In this document: positions 35,854 through 44,413 of the stretch, piece after piece | Layout of the letters: the number at the start of each line of letters is the position of its first letter | Numbering within the stretch: the first letter of the stretch is position 1 | DNA from: Terasakiella sp033100395 | GTDB taxonomy: Bacteria; Pseudomonadota; Alphaproteobacteria; Rhodospirillales; Terasakiellaceae | Direction of reading: 5' to 3' | DNA length: 64,000 nt | NCBI RefSeq assembly: GCF_033100395.1 | Contig: NZ_JAWLVJ010000010.1 | Location: forward strand, 88,391 to 152,390 | Notes under the pieces: generated by a model | What the model saw: only the letters and a program-made list of their open reading frames with translations | Databases searched by the model: none | Told to the model about the DNA's origin: nothing | Translations under genes and position numbers: made by a program

Positions 35854-36683
35854 GCCTGTCTGACCGTCTCATTCAGGACTTTCAATCCCTTGCCCTGCAA
35901 GGTGATGATGACTTTGATTGCACCCGCGCAGGCCTTTTGGTTTCCAAAATCCTGAAGCCTTCGGGTGATCCGGCTTTCTATGAAGAAAAATTGACCGTTT
36001 TGGCAGAGCGATTGGCGCGTTATCCCCAGGATAAAGATGATTTGGTCGATAAAGTTGCAGCCCTTCGTGCCATTTTGGTGGAGGCAGAAGGGTTCTGTGG
36101 GGATGAAGATGCCTATGACGATCTGGATCATATGAATCTCTTTTGTGTGCTGGATCAAAAATGTGGCACGGCCATGACCTTAAGTCTGATTTATCGTGAT
36201 GTGGCAAAACGGTGTGGTTGGGCGGTTGAGGTCCTGAACTTCCCCGGTCATAGTCTGATCCGGCTGGAAGAAGGTGCAGCGCGCGTTATTCTGGATCCGT
36301 TTGCTGGTTGCATTGAATTAACCGCCTTTGATCTTCGCCAGTTCTTGCAGGTGATTGGTGGACCGGAGACAGAATTAAGTCCGGTCCATTACGATGCGAT
36401 CAGTCCAAAAACACTGATCATGAGACATTTATTTGCCATTAAATCACATTTTTTGCGTTGCGAACAAATTTCGCAAGCGCTCGAAATTTTACATGTCCTC
36501 ATACTTTTGGAAGAAAATTCAGCAGCTTACTGGCGTGAGGCCGGATTGTTACAGGCCCGGATCGGTTTGCTGAAAGAAGCTGTTTTTTCTTTGGAAAAAG
36601 CGGTGGAAAACACCACTGATCCTCAGGCTATCCGCCATACACAGAATATTATCGCTGATATCAAAAAAGGTCTTTCTGAGTGA
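35850..36683 (+). CDS. SirB1 family protein (transglutaminase-like plus TPR)
   Basis: 277 residues. The N-terminal ~190 residues form the transglutaminase-like SirB1 domain: 'CGTAMTLSLIYRDVAKRCGW' and 'NFPGHSLIRLE' give a Cys-His pair. The C-terminal part is two or three TPR helices ('AAYWREAGLLQARIGLLKEA'). Function is unknown in bacteria. It overlaps the BON gene start/stop by four bases. Confidence 0.88.
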   Translation: MSLSDRLIQDFQSLALQGDDDFDCTRAGLLVSKILKPSGDPAFYEEKLTVLAERLARYPQDKDDLVDKVAALRAILVEAEGFCGDEDAYDDLDHMNLFCVLDQKCGTAMTLSLIYRDVAKRCGWAVEVLNFPGHSLIRLEEGAARVILDPFAGCIELTAFDLRQFLQVIGGPETELSPVHYDAISPKTLIMRHLFAIKSHFLRCEQISQALEILHVLILLEENSAAYWREAGLLQARIGLLKEAVFSLEKAVENTTDPQAIRHTQNIIADIKKGLSE

Positions 36684-36855
36684 TCTTATCGCTGGATCAC
36701 AATTATTTTACCTGAGCTCATCCATATGGGTGATGTAACCTTTCGTATAGTTCTACATATTATATTGCAGAGCAGCGGAAATATTTACATAAAAAAATGC
36801 TCATATAACTTTTGAGGCAAAATCAACCTCTCATGGAATAGTCGGAGTAAAGAGC

Positions 36856-37020
36856 ATGCACAAAGAAACAGAAATGAAAAAGAGCGATCTGGAACGTAAA
36901 ACGCCGTTCTATGATTTTGAAATCACCATCAATGCCATGCGTAAAGACGAAAAGAAGCAGGCCTCCAAAGGACGTTTTCTGTTCTGGGGTGATGTGCCTG
37001 CCAGTGACTGCCCGGCTTAA
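36856..37020 (+). CDS. Small hypothetical protein, 54 residues
   Basis: A short frame with ATG at 36856 and a good GGAG ribosome site eight bases upstream. It codes for a charged N-terminal half (many Lys/Glu), then 'TPFYDFEITINAMRKD' and an aromatic 'GRFLFWGDVPASDCPA' tail. Codon use looks like the neighbours. I do not recognise the family. It lies in the gap between the SirB1 gene and gshB. Confidence 0.55.
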   Translation: MHKETEMKKSDLERKTPFYDFEITINAMRKDEKKQASKGRFLFWGDVPASDCPA

Positions 37021-37133
37021 TCGGGTTTGCCTCACGATCTGTTGATCTGCTTTTTTTGATCTGACCCTAGCGCACGTCCATGTCATAGGTTATATCTGGC
37101 ATCCGATTTAAGATTATATTTTAAGGAACAGAT

Positions 37134-38078
37134 ATGTCGTTGCGCGTCGCTATTCAGATGGACCCGATTGAATCGATTGATATCAATGGGGACTCAACCT
37201 TCGTTATGGGGCTGGAAGCCCAAAGCCGTGGCTACAGTCTGTTCCATTACCTGCCACAAGATTTAACCATGGTCGATGGGCGTGTGGTCGCCAAGATGCG
37301 TCCCATGACCCTGAAGCGCGAAGAAGGTAATCATTTTACCCTGGGTGAGCCTGAATGGCTTGATCTGCGCGATGACGTGGATGTTGTCCTGATGCGTCAG
37401 GACCCGCCGTTTGATATGGCTTATATCACGGCAACGCACCTTTTGGAACATGTCCATCCCGACACCTTTGTGGTGAATGACCCAGCACAGGTGCGTAATG
37501 CGCCAGAAAAGCTGTTTGTCACCAAATATGCCGACCTGATGCCGCCGACCCTGATTACCAGCAATAAAGAACAGGTGGAGATGTTCCGCGAAAAGCACAA
37601 GGACATCATCGTTAAGCCCCTGTTTGGCAACGGCGGGGCGGGCGTGTTCCACCTGAAACCGGGTGATGAAAATCTCAATTCCCTGATTGAAATGTTTGAA
37701 CTGCAATATCGTGAACCCATGATGGTGCAGGCTTATTTGTCTGATGTGCGCAAAGGCGACAAGCGCATTATTCTGGTGGATGGCAAGGCCGTTGGTGCGG
37801 TCAATCGTATTCCAGCAGAAGGTGAAGCACGTTCCAACATGCATGTGGGGGGACGCCCGGCACAATCTGATCTGACCGAACGCGAACAGGAAATTTGTGA
37901 ACGCATCGGTCAGGACCTGAAAGACCGTGACCTGATTTTCGTCGGGATTGATGTGATCGGGGATTATATGACCGAGATCAACGTGACATCCCCGACGGGC
38001 CTGCAGGAAATCAACCGTTTTGACGGCACCTGCCTGGAAGCCGATATCTGGGATGCGATTGAACTGCGGGTTAAGTAG
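37134..38078 (+). CDS. gshB: Glutathione synthetase
   Basis: 314 residues, the standard bacterial length. It starts 'RVAIQMDPIESI', typical of GshB, and has ATP-grasp features 'IIVKPLFGNGGAGVFHL', 'IILVDGKAVGAVNRIPAEGEARSN' in outline and 'EINVTSPTGLQEINRFDG'. It joins glutamylcysteine and glycine. It follows the small hypothetical gene, and a palindromic element that can fold as a terminator ends it. Confidence 0.97.
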   Translation: MSLRVAIQMDPIESIDINGDSTFVMGLEAQSRGYSLFHYLPQDLTMVDGRVVAKMRPMTLKREEGNHFTLGEPEWLDLRDDVDVVLMRQDPPFDMAYITATHLLEHVHPDTFVVNDPAQVRNAPEKLFVTKYADLMPPTLITSNKEQVEMFREKHKDIIVKPLFGNGGAGVFHLKPGDENLNSLIEMFELQYREPMMVQAYLSDVRKGDKRIILVDGKAVGAVNRIPAEGEARSNMHVGGRPAQSDLTEREQEICERIGQDLKDRDLIFVGIDVIGDYMTEINVTSPTGLQEINRFDGTCLEADIWDAIELRVK

Positions 38079-38080
38079 GT

Positions 38081-38167
38081 ACATCTGTGCCCCGGCGTAA
38101 GGCCGGGGTCTTTCGTATGTAGAGTGCGGTGTTAAAGAGATTCCGGCCTGCGCCGGAACACAGATGT
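38081..38167. repeat. Compound palindromic element (two hairpins in a 9-bp inverted repeat)
   Basis: The outer arms ACATCTGTG (38081-38089) and CACAGATGT (38159-38167) are perfect. Hairpin 1 is CCCCGGC/GCCGGGG (38090-38108) and hairpin 2 is TTCCGGC/GCCGGAA (38141-38158). Read from either end, the unit is the same 'ACATCTGTG-YYCCGGC-GNAGGCCGGRRTC' up to a few changes, so one unit is present twice in opposite orientation. It lies between the convergent gshB and glycosylase genes and may stop both transcripts. Confidence 0.85.
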
Positions 38168-38169
38168 TG

Positions 38170-38742
38170 TTATAGCAACTCGTGCACCCGCTTCTTTAAT
38201 TCCACAAAAACCTCTGTCTCAAGCCAGGGGTTTTTCTTTATCAGGTTGGTCACCCGCCAGCTGGGATGTGGCAGGACGAAAAAGCCCTGATCCAGATAGT
38301 CCTGCCAGTGATGGATGGTTTCTGTCATGGTTTTCTTTTTTGATTTCCTCAGATAATAATTCTGCGCATATGACCCGACCAGCAAAGTCAGTTCCACATT
38401 TTCCAGTTTTTTCAAAACTTTATCATGCCAGGCTGGCGCACATTCCGACCGGGGCGGCTTGTCCCCACCCTTTTCTACCTTACCCGGATAACAAAGTCCC
38501 ATAGGCATGATGGCAATTTTGCTATCGTCATAAAAAGTGTCTTTATCCAGTCCTAGCCAGTCGCGCAAACGGTCGCCGGACGGATCATTCCAGGGAATGC
38601 CGCTTTCATGGACTTTGGTGCCCGGTGCTTGTCCGATGATCAGCAGGCGCGATGATTTTTGCGCACGAATGATGGGGCGCGGACCCAAGGGCAGGTCTTT
38701 GCAAAGGCTGCAGGCACGAATTTCAGTAAGTAGCTTTTCCAT
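38170..38742 (-). CDS. Uracil-DNA glycosylase family protein
   Basis: 190 residues. The UDG-fold motif 'IIGQAPGTKVHESGIPWND' (residues ~34-52) carries the catalytic region, and 'VLPHPSWR' near residue 157 supplies the DNA-insertion His-Pro-Ser. Only two cysteines ('ACSLC') are near the N-terminus. The [4Fe-4S] set of type 4 enzymes therefore appears incomplete. Members of this group are mostly uncharacterised. It converges on gshB and stands divergent from the psp operon. Confidence 0.82.
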   Translation of the reverse strand: MEKLLTEIRACSLCKDLPLGPRPIIRAQKSSRLLIIGQAPGTKVHESGIPWNDPSGDRLRDWLGLDKDTFYDDSKIAIMPMGLCYPGKVEKGGDKPPRSECAPAWHDKVLKKLENVELTLLVGSYAQNYYLRKSKKKTMTETIHHWQDYLDQGFFVLPHPSWRVTNLIKKNPWLETEVFVELKKRVHELL

Positions 38743-38928
38743 GGTGTTAAGAAAGCCAGAATTTTGGCCTAAGTAAAAGGACGAATTTGGCCCCTGTGTT
38801 ATTTTCGCACCATCGGAAATTCTAATATTGAGGGATCATAATACTTTTGCATAAGAATGATTGACGGCTTGTTTTTTCAAATCTACTCTCTTTGCAAACA
38901 CACGTTTAAATGTATCTGGGAGTAGATC

Positions 38929-39327
38929 GTGGACAACCATTTTGAAAAAGTGGAAAGCTATCTCAACGAGTTAGGCATTCTGATTGAAGAGAAAAACGAA
39001 GAAAAAACGCTGTTCGTTGTAAATGATGAAAACAGAGGTATTCATAACCTCATCATAGACTGTGAAGACGAACTGCTCGTTCTGGAACAGGTGATCTTTC
39101 AGGTGAACAGCAGCAATGCTGACACATTCTCCCGTTTGCTTCAAATGAACCGGGAATTGATCCACGGTGCATTTGCGTTGGATGAGGCCGGGAAAACTGT
39201 GTTGTTCCGCGATACGCTACAGCTTCAGAATCTGGATCTGAACGAACTGGAAGCTTCTATTAATGCATTGGCCCTGGGTCTTGCTGATTTTGCTGATGAA
39301 CTCATCGGCTTTTCGAAACAGGATTAA
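38929..39327 (+). CDS. YbjN/DUF2170-like (YjfI-like) small protein
   Basis: 132 residues with a GTG start after a GGGAG ribosome site. The alpha/beta pattern ('TLFVVNDENRGIHNLIIDCED', 'LLQMNRELIHGAFALDEAG', 'LVLEQVIFQV') resembles the YbjN/type III chaperone-like fold and the DUF2170 protein YjfI, which precedes a PspA paralogue in E. coli. It is acidic and lacks membrane segments. As the first gene before pspA it probably acts in the same envelope response, perhaps as a chaperone; that is inference. Confidence 0.65.
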   Translation: MDNHFEKVESYLNELGILIEEKNEEKTLFVVNDENRGIHNLIIDCEDELLVLEQVIFQVNSSNADTFSRLLQMNRELIHGAFALDEAGKTVLFRDTLQLQNLDLNELEASINALALGLADFADELIGFSKQD

Positions 39328-39341
39328 GAGGGGGATTTGAT

Positions 39342-40076
39342 ATGAGCTTGTTAAAACGTCTTTTCACATGGGGTAAGTCCGAAGCCAACGCTGCATTGGA
39401 TCAGATGGAAGATCCGGTCAAAATGGCAGAACAGGGTATTCGTGATCTCAAGAAAGATTTGTCCAATAGCCTGGAAAGTTTGGCAAAGGTAAAAGCCCAG
39501 GTGATCCGCGTACAAAAAGACAATCAGCGCCAGCGTGATACGGCGACTGACTATGAACAAAAAGCCATGATGTTGTTGTCACGCGTTCAGGACGGTGCGA
39601 TTACGCCGGAAGAAGGTGACCGCCTGGCATCAGAAGCTTTGAAAAAACGCGATGCAGCGATTGAACGTGTCGGTACCCTGACGCAGGAAGCAGAAAAGCT
39701 GAATGCTATGACCGGGCAATTGGAAAATAACGTCCAGGCTTTGAAACAGCAAATCTCGTCCTGGGAAAACGAAGTTGCGACCCTGAAAGCCCGTGCCCAG
39801 GTGGGACAGGCGACCCGCAAGCTGAACGAACAGCTGGCCCAGGTTGACTCGTCCGGCACCATCGCCATGCTGGAACGTATGCGTGACAAAGTGACCGAAG
39901 AAGAAGCCTTGGCGGAAGCTTACGGTGAAATGGCGCAAGTGGAACGTTCTGTCGATATGGATATTGAAAAAGCACTGGCCGGCTCAAGTCCTGCGCAATC
40001 CGATGCGTTGGCTCAGCTGAAGGCCCGCATGGGGGCAGCTGAACCAATCGCTTTACCAAATAAAACCAATTCATAA
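39342..40076 (+). CDS. pspA: PspA/IM30 family membrane-remodelling protein
   Basis: 244 residues, nearly all helical. 'LLKRLFTWGKSEANAALDQMEDPVKM' in outline and 'QGIRDLKKDLSNSLESLAKVKAQV' match PspA/YjfJ. The long coiled coil spans about 25-215. PspA assembles into ESCRT-III-like rods on the inner membrane and protects it during stress. It follows the YbjN-like gene by 14 bp, and a DUF4178 gene follows after 40 bp. Confidence 0.95.
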   Translation: MSLLKRLFTWGKSEANAALDQMEDPVKMAEQGIRDLKKDLSNSLESLAKVKAQVIRVQKDNQRQRDTATDYEQKAMMLLSRVQDGAITPEEGDRLASEALKKRDAAIERVGTLTQEAEKLNAMTGQLENNVQALKQQISSWENEVATLKARAQVGQATRKLNEQLAQVDSSGTIAMLERMRDKVTEEEALAEAYGEMAQVERSVDMDIEKALAGSSPAQSDALAQLKARMGAAEPIALPNKTNS

Positions 40077-40116
40077 GACCCGTATGTCTCTAAGGTATTG
40101 AAGGAACGGGATTTTT

Positions 40117-40791
40117 ATGTCCTCAACATTTTTATTAGTCTTGATCATCATTGCGGTGATTGCCTTTATTGCGATCTGGATGGTGAATAGAAAATCAGCC
40201 CAGCAGGAAGCAAAACAGATTGCAGCGCGTGATATTGCGTTGCCGGATGGTCAGGATCATACGATCCTGAACTTGCGTAAAGACGGTGTGTTCAGCCTGC
40301 GTGCGTTTGGCAATGATATGGACGATCTAGACGTTCATGTGCTGGCGCGTCACCTCTATAGTGATGATGATTCTGAATGGTTTGAGCTGGAAGGCGAAGC
40401 AGGTGGACGTAAAGTCTGGCTGACGGTCTTTGATGATGACGAGCTTGAAATTTCCATCACGTTAGAGAAAAAGAAAATCGATGCGGTTGATGTGACCATG
40501 GATGAGCTTGAAACGTATGCACGCAAGCAGGATAAGGGTAAATCCGCCAAACGGCCAAAATTTGACTATGAAGGGCGCACCTATAAGCTTGATTGCTATG
40601 ATGAGGCGCTTTTCCATAAAAATTCTGTGCGCAGCAGTCGGGAAAGATATGAATATTGGGAATTTGAATCAGATGACGAAACACGCGCCATCAGCGTTGA
40701 AAAATGGTCTGATGGATCGGTTGAAGTCCATGTTTCCCAAACTGTAAATGAAAATCAGATTACGGTCTTCTCTGTATCAGGGGGCGCATAA
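40117..40791 (+). CDS. DUF4178 membrane-anchored protein
   Basis: 224 residues. One N-terminal membrane helix ('FLLVLIIIAVIAFIAIWMV') is followed by an ~200-residue domain. 'WFELEGEAGGRKVWLTVFDDD' and the C-terminal 'FDYEGRTYKLD...YEYWEFESDD...SVEKWSDGSVEVHVS' pattern match DUF4178, which is often found with PspA and DUF350. Its biochemical role is unknown. Its stop shares one base with the start of the DUF350 gene, and the two are probably coupled. Confidence 0.8.
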   Translation: MSSTFLLVLIIIAVIAFIAIWMVNRKSAQQEAKQIAARDIALPDGQDHTILNLRKDGVFSLRAFGNDMDDLDVHVLARHLYSDDDSEWFELEGEAGGRKVWLTVFDDDELEISITLEKKKIDAVDVTMDELETYARKQDKGKSAKRPKFDYEGRTYKLDCYDEALFHKNSVRSSRERYEYWEFESDDETRAISVEKWSDGSVEVHVSQTVNENQITVFSVSGGA

Positions 40792-41639
40792 TGAACTGGA
40801 TGGAAATCGCAACTTATGTCGGACAGGTTGCCGCATTTGTTGGTGTCTATGGCGTCATCTTTCTTGCCGGCAAACTGTTTAAAGACATTCTGACCCCCTA
40901 TAGCTTGCTGGAACAGCAGGTTAAAAAAGACAATCCGGCTGTGGGTGTGTCGGTTGCGGGCTATTTCTTTGCGACCGCTATTATTTTTGTGGGTGTCCTA
41001 AGCGGGCCGAGCAATGGGTTTATCGACGATATTCTGACAGTAGCGAAATACAGTGTTTTGGGGTTGGTTTTTTTGAACCTGTCGCGCATTTGTCTGGATA
41101 AACTGATTTTTCCGAAATTTTGTGACAATACGGAAATTACGGAAGAACAAAATATCGCGCTTGGAACCGTGCGCGGGTGTGCCTATATCGCAACCGGGCT
41201 GATTGCTGCCGGAAGTCTGAATGGCCAGGGTGGTGATATTTTCACGGCTTGCGCTTTCTTTGTTTTAGGGCAGGCGGTTCTTCTTGTTTTCTCGCGGTTT
41301 TATGACTGGATTACCCCTTATTGCCTGCATCAGGAAATTGATGATCGCAATCTGTCTGCCGGGATTGCCTTTGGTGGGATGTTGATTGCGTTGGGCATCA
41401 TCATCGGACGTGCGGTCATGGGGAATTTCTATGGCTGGACAGAAAACCTGCTGATCTTTGCTGAAATGGCCGTTGCCGGGATTATCTTGTTGTTTGTGGT
41501 GCGCTGGATCATGGATCGTCTGATCCTGACCGGGCATGACCTTAATGAAGAAATCTCCAAAGATAAAAATGTTGCGGCGGGTTTTGCAGAAATGAGCATT
41601 GCCGTCAGTTTCGCCCTTGTTTTGGCTGCATTGGTGTGA
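40791..41639 (+). CDS. DUF350 multi-pass membrane protein
   Basis: 282 residues with about eight hydrophobic segments. DUF350 is a two-helix-pair repeat; two halves are recognisable here ('GVSVAGYFFATAIIFVGVLSG' and 'SAGIAFGGMLIALGIIIGRAV'). It resembles YjfL, which travels with a PspA paralogue in E. coli. Function unknown; a role in membrane protection with PspA is inferred from context. It overlaps the DUF4178 gene by one base. Confidence 0.9.
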   Translation: MNWMEIATYVGQVAAFVGVYGVIFLAGKLFKDILTPYSLLEQQVKKDNPAVGVSVAGYFFATAIIFVGVLSGPSNGFIDDILTVAKYSVLGLVFLNLSRICLDKLIFPKFCDNTEITEEQNIALGTVRGCAYIATGLIAAGSLNGQGGDIFTACAFFVLGQAVLLVFSRFYDWITPYCLHQEIDDRNLSAGIAFGGMLIALGIIIGRAVMGNFYGWTENLLIFAEMAVAGIILLFVVRWIMDRLILTGHDLNEEISKDKNVAAGFAEMSIAVSFALVLAALV

Positions 41640-41647
41640 GGTGAGAA

Positions 41648-42256
41648 ATGGCAACTGAGTATGAATCCGGCATCGAATACGGTGAAAGAATTCAGTGGAA
41701 TTACGTCACACTGTTGATCATTGGCTTTTCCCTTCTTTATTTGATCGCGGCCTTTTATTTCTCATTGGCAGAAGAAAGTCGCAAATATACGGTTGGACCA
41801 GGGTCTCCAACGGTTCTGGTTGAAATTAAGAAAGAAAATCAATCAGTTGGAATAGAACTGAGCAAGCCCTATCTCGACAATTACTGGTCGTATATCGAAG
41901 TGGAGATCGTAGATGACCAAAATAAAGTCGCAGGTTCGTTTGGCATGAATTTCTATCATGAATCCGGATATGATTCAGATGGCGGTTGGCAAGAATCCAG
42001 ATTGCAAGCAAAAACGCATTATGTCTTTCAAAATAAAGGGAAATATCGATTACGTTTTAAAGAGCAAAAGGCATCAACCTATAGAAAAGTCAGTGGTTTT
42101 TCCCCCATTCAGTCTTTGAAAGTTGAAATATCTACATATCGTGGAAGTGATATTCCTTTTATGATTTGGGGCGTTATTTTGCTGGTGGTTGGTATTATTG
42201 TGAATGAAATTCGCAACTGGACACTGTGTAGAGTGTTTGGCGCACTGTTTGACTGA
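41648..42256 (+). CDS. Bitopic membrane protein of the psp operon, unknown family
   Basis: 202 residues. A first helix ('LLIIGFSLLYLIAAFYFSL', about 22-40) and a last helix ('IPFMIWGVILLVVGIIV', about 167-185) enclose an all-beta-looking segment ('TVLVEIKKENQSVGIEL', 'HYVFQNKGKYRLRFKE') that probably faces the periplasm. I do not recognise the family. The gene lies 8 bp after the DUF350 gene and its base composition is more A+T-rich than its neighbours. Confidence 0.6.
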   Translation: MATEYESGIEYGERIQWNYVTLLIIGFSLLYLIAAFYFSLAEESRKYTVGPGSPTVLVEIKKENQSVGIELSKPYLDNYWSYIEVEIVDDQNKVAGSFGMNFYHESGYDSDGGWQESRLQAKTHYVFQNKGKYRLRFKEQKASTYRKVSGFSPIQSLKVEISTYRGSDIPFMIWGVILLVVGIIVNEIRNWTLCRVFGALFD

Positions 42257-42322
42257 TTCGGAGATCAAAAATGCCAATACACTCTTCTCAAGCAGACAAG
42301 TCTTTTGCGAAAAGGTGCTCTT

Positions 42323-42589
42323 ATGAATAGAAAAACAAAAATTACACTGATCTGTACAGGGGCAGCGCTCTCGGTTTTATTTGCTTTCCTGTTAATCCCT
42401 TCCTCACAGGGAGGCGGGTATAACACAGTGGGGTCCAGATCATATGGCGGTTCTGGTTTCAGTTATTACAATTTTGGATATTCCGGCAATTCGACAGGCG
42501 TAACCGTCTTTAAAGATGGCGCAAGTGTCAGAAATGGCAGTGTCGGCGGTCCAAAACATTCGGGACGGGGCCTTTCCGGCGGTAAGTAA
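42323..42589 (+). CDS. Small glycine-rich exported or membrane protein
   Basis: 88 residues from the ATG at 42323, with AAGGTG before it; a TTG six codons upstream is less likely. A hydrophobic segment ('LICTGAALSVLFAFLLIP') acts as a signal or anchor. The rest is rich in Gly, Ser and Tyr ('SRSYGGSGFSYYNFGYSGN') and ends in basic residues. No family is recognised. It lies seven bases before the aminopropyltransferase gene. Its composition suggests a disordered or surface-binding segment. Confidence 0.6.
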   Translation: MNRKTKITLICTGAALSVLFAFLLIPSSQGGGYNTVGSRSYGGSGFSYYNFGYSGNSTGVTVFKDGASVRNGSVGGPKHSGRGLSGGK

Positions 42590-42596
42590 TCCCTAA

Positions 42597-44174
42597 ATGA
42601 ACGCTTTTTCAAGTGATGAGATGCAAAATAAGGAAAAATCACGTGATATTTTCGCGTTGATTTATGCTGTCTTTGTCGCAGGCCTTTGTTCTATTGTTTA
42701 TGAATTGCTGATTGCGACCACGGTTTCCTATTTTCAGGGGGATGCAATCAAATATTTCTCCATCACCATTGGTCTTTATATGGCGGCCATGGGGGCGGGG
42801 GCCTATTTGTCGAAATTTGTGCGCGGCAATTTATTTGCAACCCTGATTGGAGCGGAAACGCTTCTAGGGTTTCTTGGTGCCTTTTCTATCCCTGCGCTCT
42901 ATCTGTTTTTCTCCCACGCCAACGATCTGTTTTTGCCTGCTTATTATGTGCTGACGCTGGTTATTGGCTTTCTGATCGGCCTGGAAATTCCTTTTTTAAC
43001 CCGGCTTCTGGAACGCTATGACAATCTGCGTATCTCTATCGCTCATGTGTTGTCGCTGGATTATTTCGGTGCCCTGATCGCCACCATTGCCTTCCCGCTG
43101 GTTCTGCTGCCGTTTTTCGGCACCTTTAAAAGCGGTCTCTTTTTCGGTCTGATGAATATGACCATCGGGCTCGTGTTGCTCTGGCAGTTTGGCGACAAGG
43201 TTGGGCGCAAAAACAAAAAGGTTTTTCGCAGTCTTTCTATCCTGATCGCGGCTTCCATCGCGGTGTCGTTTTATCTGTCTCAGGATCTGTTGAAAAAATG
43301 GAATGAGACGGTTTATGACGGACGCATCATCTATAGTGAACGCACGCGCTATCAGCAGATTATCCTTAATCAATATCGCCATGACTTAAGGCTTTATTTG
43401 GACGGGAACCTCCAGTTTTCCTCGCTGGATGAATATCGCTATCACGAAGCGCTGGTTCATGTCCCTATGGCTGAATTGAAGGTACGCGGGCTTGAGCGAA
43501 CCAATGTCCTGTTCCTGGGTGGTGGCGATGGTCTGGGGGTGCGTGAAGCGCTGAAGCATGATACGGTTTCCACCATCACCCTGGTAGATCTCGACCCGGC
43601 GGTGACAAAACTTGCAACCGAAAACACCCATGTGACGCGTTTGAATGAAAATAGCTTGACCCGCGATAACAGGGTCAGGGTGCTGAATAAAGATGCCTTC
43701 ACTTTCCTGAAAGACCGCCGCCAGCTTTATGACCTGATTGTCATTGATTTGCCTGATCCCAACAATACGGAACTCGCCCGTCTTTATACGCAAGAATTCT
43801 ATCGTCTCGCCAAGTCAAACCTGTCAGAAGACGGCGTTCTCGTCACCCAGTCCACCAGCCCGTTTTATGCCCGCAAGGCTTTTTGGGGGATTAAGGCGTC
43901 ATTGGCGGCCGAATTCGATACTACCCTACCCTATCACGCCTCTGTCCCCTCCTTCGGTGACTGGGGCTTCATGATGGCCAGCAGACGTGATATCGATCCT
44001 GCTGTTCTTGGACAAAATTTGCCCGATGGTCTGAAATTCCTGTCTGCCAAATTGGTCCCCGGCCTGTTCGTCTTTCCTGATGACCTGATGCAGACAAATG
44101 TCGAACCCAGCACGCTCGATCGCCCGGTTATTTTGGATTATTACCTTGAAGGCTGGAAATACTGGGGGCGTTAA
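42597..44174 (+). CDS. Membrane-bound polyamine aminopropyltransferase (spermidine synthase like)
   Basis: 525 residues. The N-terminal ~210 residues have about seven membrane helices ('GLCSIVYELLIAT', 'FSITIGLYMAAMGAGAYLS'). The C-terminal domain is the spermidine-synthase fold: 'FLGGGDGLGVREALKH' for binding decarboxylated SAM, and 'YDLIVIDLPDPNN' with the catalytic aspartate. Such fusions occur next to pspA and DUF350 genes. The product could be spermidine or a modified membrane-facing polyamine; not determined. It ends the psp operon. Confidence 0.9.
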   Translation: MNAFSSDEMQNKEKSRDIFALIYAVFVAGLCSIVYELLIATTVSYFQGDAIKYFSITIGLYMAAMGAGAYLSKFVRGNLFATLIGAETLLGFLGAFSIPALYLFFSHANDLFLPAYYVLTLVIGFLIGLEIPFLTRLLERYDNLRISIAHVLSLDYFGALIATIAFPLVLLPFFGTFKSGLFFGLMNMTIGLVLLWQFGDKVGRKNKKVFRSLSILIAASIAVSFYLSQDLLKKWNETVYDGRIIYSERTRYQQIILNQYRHDLRLYLDGNLQFSSLDEYRYHEALVHVPMAELKVRGLERTNVLFLGGGDGLGVREALKHDTVSTITLVDLDPAVTKLATENTHVTRLNENSLTRDNRVRVLNKDAFTFLKDRRQLYDLIVIDLPDPNNTELARLYTQEFYRLAKSNLSEDGVLVTQSTSPFYARKAFWGIKASLAAEFDTTLPYHASVPSFGDWGFMMASRRDIDPAVLGQNLPDGLKFLSAKLVPGLFVFPDDLMQTNVEPSTLDRPVILDYYLEGWKYWGR

Positions 44175-44214
44175 GCGTCTTTTGGATAAAAGTTAAATCT
44201 GTTATGATCCATTT

Positions 44215-44364
44215 ATGACAGTTGGAGATTTGGCATCAGTTTTAGGACTATTGATTGCACTGTGGATTAGTATGAATCCGTGGAAGGTGCTTCAGTATGC
44301 CTTTTTAAAAAAAGCTGAAGTGCAAATATATTGTTTGCATTCATATATTTTAAAAAACACTTAA
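44215..44364 (+). CDS. Possible 49-residue small membrane protein
   Basis: A short frame after the psp operon. It has one hydrophobic helix ('LASVLGLLIALWISM', about 6-20), then a basic, aromatic tail. There is no good Shine-Dalgarno sequence, and the region is A+T-rich. It is offered as a candidate only. Confidence 0.3.
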   Translation: MTVGDLASVLGLLIALWISMNPWKVLQYAFLKKAEVQIYCLHSYILKNT

Positions 44365-44413
44365 ATGTTTCCAATTTGGAAAATTAGAGTTTTAAAATGT
44401 AGCCCTAAGCGGT

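Noticed and set aside
37263..38084. Leftward frame (273 codons) over gshB
   Set aside because: Antisense shadow of gshB; His/Phe-rich composition typical of such frames.
38743..38928. Sigma-54 (PspF-type) promoter before the psp operon
   Set aside because: A stretch TTGGCCCC was considered, but GC is not found at the required 10-base spacing after GG, and no pspF gene is nearby.
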